From Caulobacter mirabilis (GTDB lineage: Bacteria; Pseudomonadota; Alphaproteobacteria; Caulobacterales; Caulobacteraceae), in contig NZ_CP024201.1 of NCBI RefSeq assembly GCF_002749615.1, positions 3,701,001 to 3,765,000 on the forward strand: a stretch of 64,000 bases of DNA, in the 5' to 3' direction. Below are positions 40,803-49,717 of the stretch, in pieces. The notes under the pieces are model-generated. The model was not told the origin of the DNA, did no database searches, and was given only the letters and a program-made list of their open reading frames with translations. How positions within the stretch are numbered: position 1 is the first letter of the stretch; each line of letters opens with the position of its first letter. The translations under genes and the position numbers were made by a program.

Positions 40803-43232
40803 ATGCATCGCGTAACCGCCGAAACCCTCCAGACCGCCGCACCGCACCGTCTTCTATCGAGCTCCGGCCAGATCCGGCGCATCGTCCTGGTCGGCAGCTT
40901 TCCGCCGCGTCGCTGCGGCATCGCCACCTTCACCTCCGACGTCCGGAACGCCCTGCTCGCCGCGGCGCCCCAAGCCGCCGTCGACGTGGTGGCGATGGCG
41001 GACGAGGGCGAAACCTACGGCTACGGCGAGGAGGTGATGTTCGCCGTCCGGCAGGACCATCTCGAAGACTACGCCGAGGCCGCCCGCCGCATCGACGCCC
41101 TCGAGCCCGACGTCGTGTGCGTACAGCACGAGTTCGGCCTGTTCGGCGGCCCGGCCGGAGAGCATCTGATGGCTCTGCTCGACGCGGTGCAGGCGCCGGT
41201 GATCGCCACGGTCCACACCGTGCTCAGCCATCCCACCGAAGACCAGCGGCGTGTCTTCGCCCGGCTGCTGCGCCGCGCCTCGAAGATCATTGTCATGGCC
41301 GAGCGCGGCCACGACATGCTCCGCGATCTCTGGGGCGTCCCGCCGCGCAAGCTGGCGATCGTGCCGCACGGCGCCCCCGACCGCCCCTTGGTCGACACCG
41401 CCGGTCCGAAGCAGGCGCTCGGGCTGGAAGGGCGCGAAGTGCTGCTGACCTTCGGCCTGCTGTCGCCCGGCAAGGGCCTCGAGACCGCGATCCGGGCCTT
41501 GCCCGACATCGTCAGGGCGCGGCCGGACGCCCTCTACGTCGTGCTCGGCGCCACCCATCCGCACCTGGTGGCGCGGGAGGGCGAAGTCTATCGCGAAGGC
41601 CTCGCGGCCTTGGCCGAGGCGCTGGGCGTGACCGCGCACATCCGGTTCGAAAACCGCTACGTCGACACGCCTCATCTGCTGGAATGGCTGGCGGCGGCGG
41701 ACATCTATCTGACGCCCTACCCGAACGAGGCCCAGATCACGTCCGGGACGTTGTCCTACGCCGTGGCGTTGGGCAAGGCGGTGATCTCGACGCCCTACTG
41801 GCATGCGCAGGAACTGCTCGCCGACGGCCGAGGGGTCCTGACGCCCTTCCGCGACGCGGCCGCCATCGCCCGCGCCGCAACCACCCTCCTCTCCCGGCCG
41901 GACACGATGGCGGAGATGCGCCGTCGCGCCTGGGAGAAGGGCCGCGACACGGTCTGGAGCCGCCTGGCCGAAAGCTACCTGGGGGTCGTCAGCGAGGTCC
42001 GTCGCACCGCGCCCTGGCGCGCGGACGTCCGAACGGAAGGACCGAGGCCGCCCCGCCCCGCGCTGGGCGGGTTGCGGCGGATGACGGACGCCTGCGGTCT
42101 GCTGCAGCATTCGACTTACGGAATACCCGACCGGAACCACGGCTACTGCGTCGACGACAACGCACGGGCGCTGCTGCTGACCCACCGGCTGCGAGCCGCA
42201 GGCCTGCCCGCGCACGACCTCGACGACCTGGCCACGGCCTACGCCGCCTTCGTCCACCACGCCTGGAACCCAGCCGCCGGACGGTTCCGGAACTTCATGG
42301 GTTATGATCGCCGCTGGCTGGAGGACGCCGGTTCCGACGACAGCAGCGCCCGCGCCTACTGGGCCGCGGCGATCACGGCTTCGGAAGCCCCATCCCAGGC
42401 GATGCGGCGCTGGGCCCGCGAGCTCTGCGAAGCCGCCGGCAAGCATCTGGACGGCTTCACGGCCCTGAGGACCTACGCCTTCCTGATCCTCGGCCTGTCG
42501 AGCCTGGTGCGCGGCGACCTGACCCTGGGCCACGAACGCGACCTGCTCGAACGACTGGCGAAGGGCCTCTGCAGCGCGCTATCGGACGATGCGGACTGGC
42601 GTTGGTTCGAGCCTTTCCTGACCTATGACAACGCCCGCCTGCCCGAGGCTCTGCTGCGCGCCGGCCAGGTGCTGGACGACGATGCGCTGACCAAGGCCGG
42701 ACTCGACGCCCTTGGCTGGCTGTGCGGTCGCCAGGTCGGTCCCGGCGGCGTCTTCCGCGCCGTCGGCACCGGCAATTTCGGCCGGCTGAACACCACCGCC
42801 GCGCCCTTCGACCAGCAGCCGCTGGAGGCCGCCGCGACCGTCGACGCCTGCGCTGCTGCCTTCGCCGCGACGGGCGACATCCGCTGGCTGTCAGAGGCCC
42901 GCCGCGCCTTCGACTGGTTCTTGGGGAAGAACGAACTGGGCGCGCCGCTGGCCGATCCTGAATCCGGCGAATGCTATGACGGCCTGACGCCGACGGGCGC
43001 GAACCTCAACCGCGGCGCGGAGTCGATCCTGTCGTTCCAACTGGCCGTCTGCGCCATGCACGCCCTCGAGCGCCTGGCCCAGCCCGGCCCGCGCCCCGCC
43101 GACAAAGCTTCCCCCGAAGGCCGCCCCGTCGATCGATGCCCCAGCTCCACCACAGCGAACTCCGACTCCCGCCCAATCCGGAACGTGTCGTCATTCGGCC
43201 CTTCCACATCGCTCCAGACACCCGACCGCTGA
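40803..43232 (+). CDS. GT-B glycosyltransferase (family 4-like) fused to an alpha/alpha-toroid-like domain
   Basis: 809 residues. Residues about 27-400 are a GT4-type GT-B enzyme: GSFPPRRCGIATFTSD, VQHEFGLFGG, LLTFGLLSPGKGLETAI, and a donor-site region ITSGTLSYAVALGKAVIST. From about 425 the protein carries a helical domain with GIPDRNHGYCVDDNARALLL and the repeated pattern of an (alpha/alpha)6 barrel, as in some sugar epimerases and glycosidases. The last 33 codons overlap the next gene in another frame; that tail looks unconserved. Together with the GH130 enzyme it suggests building and breaking of a mannoside-type glycan or glycolipid. Acceptor and donor are unknown. Confidence 0.87.
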   Translation: MHRVTAETLQTAAPHRLLSSSGQIRRIVLVGSFPPRRCGIATFTSDVRNALLAAAPQAAVDVVAMADEGETYGYGEEVMFAVRQDHLEDYAEAARRIDALEPDVVCVQHEFGLFGGPAGEHLMALLDAVQAPVIATVHTVLSHPTEDQRRVFARLLRRASKIIVMAERGHDMLRDLWGVPPRKLAIVPHGAPDRPLVDTAGPKQALGLEGREVLLTFGLLSPGKGLETAIRALPDIVRARPDALYVVLGATHPHLVAREGEVYREGLAALAEALGVTAHIRFENRYVDTPHLLEWLAAADIYLTPYPNEAQITSGTLSYAVALGKAVISTPYWHAQELLADGRGVLTPFRDAAAIARAATTLLSRPDTMAEMRRRAWEKGRDTVWSRLAESYLGVVSEVRRTAPWRADVRTEGPRPPRPALGGLRRMTDACGLLQHSTYGIPDRNHGYCVDDNARALLLTHRLRAAGLPAHDLDDLATAYAAFVHHAWNPAAGRFRNFMGYDRRWLEDAGSDDSSARAYWAAAITASEAPSQAMRRWARELCEAAGKHLDGFTALRTYAFLILGLSSLVRGDLTLGHERDLLERLAKGLCSALSDDADWRWFEPFLTYDNARLPEALLRAGQVLDDDALTKAGLDALGWLCGRQVGPGGVFRAVGTGNFGRLNTTAAPFDQQPLEAAATVDACAAAFAATGDIRWLSEARRAFDWFLGKNELGAPLADPESGECYDGLTPTGANLNRGAESILSFQLAVCAMHALERLAQPGPRPADKASPEGRPVDRCPSSTTANSDSRPIRNVSSFGPSTSLQTPDR

Positions 43233-44428
43233 AGCCGGGCGAGGTCTCCCGTGCGCGACGGATCGTCGATGCGGTGATGGCGATGGACATGCGGACCTGC
43301 GAGGCCGAGCTGGCCCTGGTGAACCAGGACTTCGGCGACCGGCACTGGCAGACCCGCACCGTCCACCTGGAACGATACGAGCAGATCAGGGCCGAGCTGG
43401 GCCTCGAGAACCGCCTGCGCGAGACCCGCAAGGCGCTGATCGGCGCCTATTTCTGCCACGAATACAGCTACGCCGCCGCCGCGCTGATGAACCCCAGCGT
43501 CGTCCCGCATCCCGACCAGAGCGGACTCACCGGCGGGGCCGTGCGGATCATCCTGTCGCTTCGGGCCGTCGGCGAAGGCCACATCTCCTCCATCGGCTTT
43601 CGGGAGGGGATCGTCACGCCCGACGGCGCGGTGAAGCTGATCTCCGAGCCGCCGATCGCCATGGCCGCCCATCTCTGCGATCCGCCGCCGGGCGGGGTGA
43701 ACCAGGGACCGGTCACGGCCTGCCGCTACGAGGCCGCCTCGATCAGCGGCACGGTGATCTTCCCCTTCACCCAAGCCCAACGGAACGGCCTGGAGGACCT
43801 CCGGCTGGTGCTGTTCCGGCCGGACGACGGGCCGCCGGTCTACTATGGCACCTATACGGCCTACAGCGGCTCCTCGATCGCCTCGGAGATGCTGCGCACC
43901 ACCGACTTCCGCAACTTCGACCTGCTGCCGATGTCGGGGACGGCGGCGCGCAACAAGGGCATGGCCCTGTTCCCCCGCAAGGTCGGCGGGCAGTACGCCA
44001 TGATCGGGCGGCAGGACGGCGAGAACATCTGGTATCTGAAGTCGGACGATCTGCTGGAATGGGACGGCGGCGAGAAGATTCTGACGCCCAAGTTCCCCTG
44101 GGAGCTGGTCCAGCTCGGCAACTGCGGCTCGCCGATCGAGATCGACGAGGGCTGGCTGCTGCTGACCCACGGCGTCGGCGCGATGCGGAAATACTCGATC
44201 GGCGCGGTGCTGCTGGACAAGGAGCACCCTACCCGCGTCCTGGGCCGGATGCAGGCGCCGCTGATCTCGCCCTCGGACGAGAACCGCGAGGGCTATGTGC
44301 CCAACGTCGTCTATACCTGCGGCGCCCTGGCGCTGGGGCGGCGGCTGTTCCTGCCCTATGCGGTCGCGGACAGCTCGATCGCCTTCTGCTCGGTCAGTAT
44401 CGACGAACTGGTGCGGGAGCTGGTCTGA
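43136..44428 (+). CDS. Glycoside hydrolase family 130 enzyme (mannoside phosphorylase-like)
   Basis: 430 residues. Family features are RPFHIAPDTRPLKPGEVSRARRIVDAVMAM, VNQDFGDRH, SYAAAALMNPSVVPHPDQSG, NGLEDLRLVLF with the catalytic Asp region, YYGTYTAYSGSSI, ARNKGMALFPRKVGGQYAMIGRQDG and NCGSPIEIDEGWLLLTHGVG. GH130 enzymes phosphorolyse or hydrolyse beta-mannosides to mannose-1-phosphate. The gene starts at ATG 43136, 97 nt before the glycosyltransferase gene ends, so translation is likely coupled. Confidence 0.9.
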   Translation: MPQLHHSELRLPPNPERVVIRPFHIAPDTRPLKPGEVSRARRIVDAVMAMDMRTCEAELALVNQDFGDRHWQTRTVHLERYEQIRAELGLENRLRETRKALIGAYFCHEYSYAAAALMNPSVVPHPDQSGLTGGAVRIILSLRAVGEGHISSIGFREGIVTPDGAVKLISEPPIAMAAHLCDPPPGGVNQGPVTACRYEAASISGTVIFPFTQAQRNGLEDLRLVLFRPDDGPPVYYGTYTAYSGSSIASEMLRTTDFRNFDLLPMSGTAARNKGMALFPRKVGGQYAMIGRQDGENIWYLKSDDLLEWDGGEKILTPKFPWELVQLGNCGSPIEIDEGWLLLTHGVGAMRKYSIGAVLLDKEHPTRVLGRMQAPLISPSDENREGYVPNVVYTCGALALGRRLFLPYAVADSSIAFCSVSIDELVRELV

Positions 44429-44431
44429 CCC

Positions 44432-45487
44432 CTACCGAAGCGCCGCGTTGATCCCCGCCAGCGCCGCCGCGCCCGGGGTCAGCTCCCGGTCCGACAGCTG
44501 GTTCAGCGGCCTGTGCACCGTCCCCAGCGCGTCATGCAGATCGTCGGCGTCCGGGTCGACGTACAGCAGTCCCGTCACGATCTCGCCCGCCGCCTGGCGT
44601 TCCTGGAGGTAGCTCATCGCCCTCACCCGGTCGGTGGGGTCGTAGTCGGCGGCGACCTTGCGCAGCATCAGCAGGGAGCCGTCGTGCTGCTGCACCTCGA
44701 CCAGCTCGCCGGGCTCGTACTGCGTCGTCACCGGCAGGCGGCCGAGCAGGACGTCGAGCCGGTTCACTGCCTCGTTGTGCTCGCGAACCCAGTCGAAGCT
44801 CTTGGTCGAGCCTTTGTGGTTGTTGAAGGCGATGCAGGGGCTGAGCACGTCGATGAAGGCCGCGCCCTTGTGGGTCAGGGCGGCCTTGATGAGCGGCGCC
44901 AGCTGGTCCTTGTCGCCCGAGAAGCTGCGAGCGACGAAGCTGGCCCCCAACTGCAGGGCCAGCGCGACCATGTCGATGCCCGCGTCCGAGTTGACCACGC
45001 CCTTCTTGGACTTGCTGCCCTTGTCGGCGGTGGCCGAGAACTGGCCTTTGGTCAGGCCGTACACGCCGTTGTTCTCGACGATGTAGGTCATGTTCACGCC
45101 GCGCCGCATGACGTGGGCGAACTGGCCGAGGCCGATCGAGGCGCTGTCCCCGTCGCCGGAGACGCCCAGATAGATCAGCTCGCGGTTGGCCAGGTTGGCC
45201 CCGGTCAGCACCGAGGGCATGCGGCCGTGAACGGTGTTGAAGCCGTGGCTGGCGCCCAGGAAATAGTCCGGCGTCTTCGAGGAGCAGCCGATGCCCGACA
45301 GCTTGGCCAGGCGGTGCGGCTCCAGGTCGATCTCGAAACAGGCCTGGACGATGGCGGCGCTGATCGAGTCGTGGCCGCAGCCGGCGCACAGGGTCGAGAC
45401 CTTCCCCTCGTAGTCCCGGCGAGTGAAGCCCAGGGCGTTCTTCTGCAGCGACGGATGGTGGAAGGCCGGCTTGGCGATGTAGGTCAT
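44432..45487 (-). CDS. korB: 2-oxoacid:ferredoxin oxidoreductase, beta (TPP) subunit
   Basis: 351 residues. CAGCGHDSISAAIVQ and GIGCSSKTPDYF supply cluster Cys residues. GDGDSASIGLGQFAHVMRRGVNMTYIVENNGVYGLTKGQ is the thiamine-diphosphate site. DVLSPCIAFNNH is typical of KorB. With KorA it decarboxylates 2-oxoglutarate (or a related acid) to the acyl-CoA, passing electrons to a ferredoxin. Its ATG overlaps the korA stop codon by 4 nt. Confidence 0.93.
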   Translation of the reverse strand: MTYIAKPAFHHPSLQKNALGFTRRDYEGKVSTLCAGCGHDSISAAIVQACFEIDLEPHRLAKLSGIGCSSKTPDYFLGASHGFNTVHGRMPSVLTGANLANRELIYLGVSGDGDSASIGLGQFAHVMRRGVNMTYIVENNGVYGLTKGQFSATADKGSKSKKGVVNSDAGIDMVALALQLGASFVARSFSGDKDQLAPLIKAALTHKGAAFIDVLSPCIAFNNHKGSTKSFDWVREHNEAVNRLDVLLGRLPVTTQYEPGELVEVQQHDGSLLMLRKVAADYDPTDRVRAMSYLQERQAAGEIVTGLLYVDPDADDLHDALGTVHRPLNQLSDRELTPGAAALAGINAALR

Positions 45488-47322
45488 TTGGCCATCTCCC
45501 CGGTCGGGGCGACATCGGCCGCGCCCATCCCCTTCGCCAGCTCGCCGGCGATGTAGCGCGCCGTGATCGGCGAGCCGTCGTAGTTCAGCACCTTCACCAG
45601 CCGGGCAGGATCAACGCCGCCCTCGTTGATCAACAGCGCGCGCAGCTGGGCGTCACGGTTCTGCTCGACCACGAAGACCAGCTCGTGCTTGGCGATGAAG
45701 TCGAACACCTCGCCCGCGAACGGGAAGGCGCGCAGCCGCAGGGCGTCGAGGTGCAGCCCCCGCGCCTCCAGCTGGGCCAGGGCCTCGTCCATCGCCGGGC
45801 TGGTGGAGCCGTAGTAGATCACCCCGTAACCGGTCTTCTTCTTCGCGGCCCGATGGACCGGCGCGGGCACGAGCGACTTGGCCGTCTCGAACTTGCGCAG
45901 CAGCCGCTCCATGTTGTCGACATAGACGGCCCCCTCCTCGCTGTAGCGGGCGTAGGGGTCGCGCGAGGTGCCGCGGGTGAAGTAGGCGCCCTTGGACGGA
46001 TGCGTCGCCGGATAGGTCCGGTACGGGATGCCGTCCCCGTCGACGTCCTTGTAGCGGCCGAAGTCGGCGCCCGCCTCGAGCATCTGGGCGGTCATCACCT
46101 TGCCGCGGTCGAGCTTGCGCCTGTCGTCCCAGGCGAAGGGCGCGGTCAGCCACTCGTTCATGCCCATGTCCAGGTCGAGCATGACGAAGACCATGGTCTG
46201 AAGCCGGTCGGCCAGGTCGAAGGCCTGGGCGCCCAGTTCGAAACACTCGCCCGGCCCCTCAGGCAGCAGCAGGACGTGCTTGGTGTCGCCGTGGCTGGCG
46301 TAGGCGGCGCTGAGGACGTCCGACTGCTGGGTCCGGGTCGGCATGCCGGTCGAAGGCCCGCCGCGCTGGACGTCGAAGATCACCGCGGGGATCTCGGCGA
46401 AATAGCTGAGGCCGATGAACTCCTGCATCAGCGACACGCCCGGACCGGAGGTGCAGGTGAAGGCCCGCGCGCCGTTCCAGCCGGCGCCGACGACGACGCC
46501 GATCGAGGCGATCTCGTCCTCGGCCTGGACGATGGCGTAGCGCGCCTCGCCGGTCTCCGGATCGTGGCGGAGCGTCTTGCAGTAGTCGGTGAACGCCTCG
46601 GCCAGTGAAGTCGACGGCGTGATCGGATACCAGGCGCAGACCGTGGCCCCGCCGTAGACCGCGCCCAGAGCCGCCGCCGTGTTGCCGTCGACGAAGATGC
46701 GGTCGCCGACGGCGTCGGCGCGCTCCAGCTTCAGGCCCAGCGGCTTGAGGTTCTCACGCGCCCAGTCGAAGCCCAGCGCCAGGGCCTCGATGTTGGCCGG
46801 GATCAGGGCGGGCTTGGAGGCGTACTCCTCGCTCAGCAGGGTCTCGACCACCGGCCGCTCGATGCCGAGCAGGAAGGTCAGCGCGCCCAGGTAGATGATG
46901 TTCTTGAGCACCTTCCGCTTGGACGGCTCGGCGTAGGCGGCGTTGCAGATCCGGGTCAACGGCACGCCGACGACCGTGATGTCGGGCCGGAACTTCTCCG
47001 GCGGCAGGGGCTTGGTGGAGTCGTAGAACAGGTAGCCGCCGGGCTCGATTTCGGCCAGGTCGCGGTCCCAGGTCTGGGGGTTCATGGCGACCATCAGGTC
47101 GACCCCGCCGCGCCGGCCCAGCCAGCCTTGGCCGCTGACCCGGATCTCGTACCAGGTCGGCAGGCCCTGGATATTGGACGGGAAGATGTTGCGCGCCGCC
47201 ACCGGCACGCCCATCCGCAGGATCGCCTTCACGAACAGTCCGTTGGCCGAGGCCGAGCCGGAGCCGTTTACGTTGGCGAACTTGACCACGAAGTCGTTGG
47301 TCGCGGAGAGGGGTCTAGCCAT
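45484..47322 (-). CDS. korA: 2-oxoacid:ferredoxin oxidoreductase, fused gamma-alpha subunit
   Basis: 612 residues. The N-terminal gamma domain (NDFVVKFANVNGSGSASANGLFVKAI) is joined to the alpha pyrimidine-binding domain (VCAWYPITPSTSLAEAFTDYC, AEDEIASIGVVVGAGWNGARAFTCTSGPG, PSTGMPTRTQQSD). Fused gamma-alpha chains are usual in two-subunit KorAB. It starts at ATG 47322. It follows a GltD-like gene on the same strand across a 129-nt gap that holds a palindromic repeat. Confidence 0.94.
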   Translation of the reverse strand: MARPLSATNDFVVKFANVNGSGSASANGLFVKAILRMGVPVAARNIFPSNIQGLPTWYEIRVSGQGWLGRRGGVDLMVAMNPQTWDRDLAEIEPGGYLFYDSTKPLPPEKFRPDITVVGVPLTRICNAAYAEPSKRKVLKNIIYLGALTFLLGIERPVVETLLSEEYASKPALIPANIEALALGFDWARENLKPLGLKLERADAVGDRIFVDGNTAAALGAVYGGATVCAWYPITPSTSLAEAFTDYCKTLRHDPETGEARYAIVQAEDEIASIGVVVGAGWNGARAFTCTSGPGVSLMQEFIGLSYFAEIPAVIFDVQRGGPSTGMPTRTQQSDVLSAAYASHGDTKHVLLLPEGPGECFELGAQAFDLADRLQTMVFVMLDLDMGMNEWLTAPFAWDDRRKLDRGKVMTAQMLEAGADFGRYKDVDGDGIPYRTYPATHPSKGAYFTRGTSRDPYARYSEEGAVYVDNMERLLRKFETAKSLVPAPVHRAAKKKTGYGVIYYGSTSPAMDEALAQLEARGLHLDALRLRAFPFAGEVFDFIAKHELVFVVEQNRDAQLRALLINEGGVDPARLVKVLNYDGSPITARYIAGELAKGMGAADVAPTGEMAK

Positions 47323-47332
47323 GAAACGCCCC

Positions 47333-47440
47333 TTCCCCGTGTTCCCGGCGAAGGCCGGGATCCGGTTCAGCCTGCGCGTTCAGGATCGATCCCAAGATCC
47401 GAGACCCCGACTGGACCCCGGCCTTCGGCGGGGAAACGGA
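47333..47440. repeat. Long imperfect palindromic repeat element (FPAKAGI type)
   Basis: Arms TTCCCGGCGAAGGCCGGGAT (start 47342) and the mirrored CCCCGGCCTTCGGCGGGGAA (about 47415-47435) face each other across about 50 nt that include GGATCGATCC. Translated, it gives the FPAKAGI and LDPGLRRGN patterns of an intergenic repeat widespread in proteobacterial genomes. It lies between two genes of one putative operon. Confidence 0.72.
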
Positions 47441-47451
47441 AGAGCAGCGGC

Positions 47452-49287
47452 TCATCGCACGCACCCTCCGCCCGCCTGGGCCGTGTCGAGCAGGAACTTC
47501 TGCATGTCCCAGGCGCCCGTCGGGCATCGCTCGGCGCAGAGGCCGCAGTGCAGGCAGACGTCCTCGTCCTTGACCATCACCCGCCCGGTCGGGAGCGCGC
47601 CGGAGACATAGAGGTCCTGGGTCTCGTTCATCGCCGGCGCCTTCAGCCGCGGCCGCAGCCCGTCCTCCTCCTCGTTGACGGTGAAGGTGATGCAGTCGGT
47701 CGGGCAGATGTCGGCGCAGGCGTCGCACTCGATGCACAGCGGCGCGCTGAACACCGTCTGGACGTCGCAGTTCAGGCAACGCTGCGTCTCGGCCAGAGCC
47801 AGGGCGTCGTCGAAGCCCAGCTCGACCTCGGCCTTCACCGACGCCAGGGCGGACTCGATCGGCAGCAGCGGCACGACCTTGCGGTCCTCGAGCGAGACGT
47901 CGTTGTCATAGCTCCACTCGTGGATGCCCATCTTCTGCGAAGACAGGTTCACCATCGGCGGAGGCCGCAGACGAACGTCCTTGCCCCGGCAGAAGGCGTC
48001 GATCGAGACCGCCGCCTCGTGCCCATGGGCGACGGCCCAGATGATGTTCTTCGGCCCGAAGGCCGCATCTCCGCCGAAGAACACCTTCGGGTGGGTGGAC
48101 TGGAAGGTGACGGCGTCGACCTTCGGCATGCCCCAGTCGTCGAACTCCAGGCCGATATCGCGCTCGATCCAGGGGAAGGCGTTCTCCTGGCCGATGGCCA
48201 GCAGGACGTCGTCGCATTCGAAATGCTGATCGGGCGCGCCGGTCGGCTTCAGCGAGCGGCGCCCCTTGTCGTCGAACACGGGGGCGACCTCCTCGAAGAT
48301 CACGCCGGTCAGCCGGCCGTCCTCGTGGGTGAAGGCCTTGGGAACCAGGAAATTGAGGATCGGGATGCCCTCGTGCATCGCGTCCTCCTTCTCCCAGGGC
48401 GAGGCTTTCATCTCCTCGAAGCCGGAGCGGACGATGACTTTCACGTCCTCGCCGCCCAGCCGACGGGAGGTGCGGCAGCAGTCCATCGCCGTGTTGCCGC
48501 CGCCCAGGACGATGACCCGCCGGCCGATCGCCTCGACGTGGCCGAACGAGACGTTGGACAGCCAGTCGATGCCGATATGGATGTTGGCCGCCGCCTCCCG
48601 CCGCCCGGGGACGTCCAGGTCACGGCCGCGCGGCGCTCCTGTGCCGACGAAGATCGCGTCGAAGTCCTCGGCCAACAGGCTTCCCAGGCTGTCGACCCGC
48701 TCGCCCAGCCGCATGGTCGGCCCAAGGGCGGTCACGTAGCCCATCTCCTCGTCGATCACGCTCTCGGGCAGGCGGAAGCGGGGAATCTGGCTGCGGATCA
48801 TGCCTCCGCTCTTGGCCTCGCCGTCGAAGACCACGACCTCGTAGCCGAGCGGGGCCAGATCGCGGGCCACGGTCATCGAGGCCGGCCCGGCGCCGATGCA
48901 GGCGATCTTCTTGCCGATCCTGGTCGCCGCCGGCTTGGGCATCCGGCCGTTCAGCTCGCCCTTGTTGTCGGCGGCGACGCGCTTGAGGCGGCAGATGGCC
49001 ACCGGCTCCTCGTCGACCCGCCCGCGCCGGCAGGCCGGTTCGCAGGGCCGGTCGCAGGTCCGCCCGAGGATTCCCGGGAAGACGTTGGACTTCCAGTTGA
49101 CCATGTAGGCGTCGGCGTGGCGGCCCTGGGCGATCAGCCGGATGTATTCAGGGACCGGCGTGTGAGCCGGACAGGCCCACTGGCAATCGACGACTTTGTG
49201 AAAGTACTCAGGCGACTCGGTGTTGGTCGGCTCCAACCGTAGCGCTCCTCTCCCCCGCTCCTGTGTCGTTCGGGAGAGCTGAGCCAC
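47452..49287 (-). CDS. GltD-like FAD/NAD(P) oxidoreductase with two 4Fe-4S ferredoxin motifs
   Basis: 611 residues. The N-terminal Fe-S domain has CQWACPAHTPVPEYI and CDRPCEPACRRG. FAD-binding IACIGAGPASMTVARDL and NAD(P)-binding VIVLGGGNTAMDCCR follow, as in the glutamate synthase small subunit. The C-terminal 150 residues add CIECDACADICPTDC and CLHCGLCAERCPTGA, two full cluster motifs. It probably moves electrons between reduced ferredoxin clusters and NAD(P). Its place ahead of korAB suggests it is the electron outlet for that enzyme. Confidence 0.9.
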   Translation of the reverse strand: MAQLSRTTQERGRGALRLEPTNTESPEYFHKVVDCQWACPAHTPVPEYIRLIAQGRHADAYMVNWKSNVFPGILGRTCDRPCEPACRRGRVDEEPVAICRLKRVAADNKGELNGRMPKPAATRIGKKIACIGAGPASMTVARDLAPLGYEVVVFDGEAKSGGMIRSQIPRFRLPESVIDEEMGYVTALGPTMRLGERVDSLGSLLAEDFDAIFVGTGAPRGRDLDVPGRREAAANIHIGIDWLSNVSFGHVEAIGRRVIVLGGGNTAMDCCRTSRRLGGEDVKVIVRSGFEEMKASPWEKEDAMHEGIPILNFLVPKAFTHEDGRLTGVIFEEVAPVFDDKGRRSLKPTGAPDQHFECDDVLLAIGQENAFPWIERDIGLEFDDWGMPKVDAVTFQSTHPKVFFGGDAAFGPKNIIWAVAHGHEAAVSIDAFCRGKDVRLRPPPMVNLSSQKMGIHEWSYDNDVSLEDRKVVPLLPIESALASVKAEVELGFDDALALAETQRCLNCDVQTVFSAPLCIECDACADICPTDCITFTVNEEEDGLRPRLKAPAMNETQDLYVSGALPTGRVMVKDEDVCLHCGLCAERCPTGAWDMQKFLLDTAQAGGGCVR

Positions 49288-49380
49288 CGCCTCGGGCGAC
49301 TCGCCCTACGCCATGCACAGAATGCCAGTTACGGCTAAGGACTCGCGCAGCCGCGACGCGTCAGTTTTATTACAGTACGC

Positions 49381-49710
49381 CTATTCGGGCCGGGGGGAAG
49401 GGGTGCGCGACGTCATCCCGGCGGCGGCCGCGTCCTCGGCGATCTGATCGTCGCCATGCGGATCGATCCCAGCGTCATGCTGAGGCGGTGGCGCGGGCTT
49501 CTTTTCCGCCGGCGGCGGCAGCTGGGCCGGTTCGGACCGCGGCGCGGCGGCGGCGGTCGCCGCGGCCTCGTCGGCGGGCGACGGCCCCTCGGCTTCCGGC
49601 GCTGGTCCGGCGTTGAAGAACAGCAGCGCGCCCAGGGTCAGGGCGATGCCCAGCAGCATCCCCAGGATCAGCCAGAAGAAGCCCCCGCCGCCCTTCGATT
49701 TCTCGGCCAT
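49381..49710 (-). CDS. Small membrane protein with Pro/Ala-rich tail
   Basis: 109 residues from ATG 49710. After MAEKSKGGGG comes one membrane segment (FFWLILGMLLGIALTLGALLFF), then a Pro/Ala/Glu-rich tail likely in the periplasm. No family recognised. Its start is 7 nt after the DUF882 stop codon on the same strand, so it probably belongs to the L,D-transpeptidase operon. Confidence 0.7.
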   Translation of the reverse strand: MAEKSKGGGGFFWLILGMLLGIALTLGALLFFNAGPAPEAEGPSPADEAAATAAAAPRSEPAQLPPPAEKKPAPPPQHDAGIDPHGDDQIAEDAAAAGMTSRTPSPRPE

Positions 49711-49717
49711 GTCTCTC

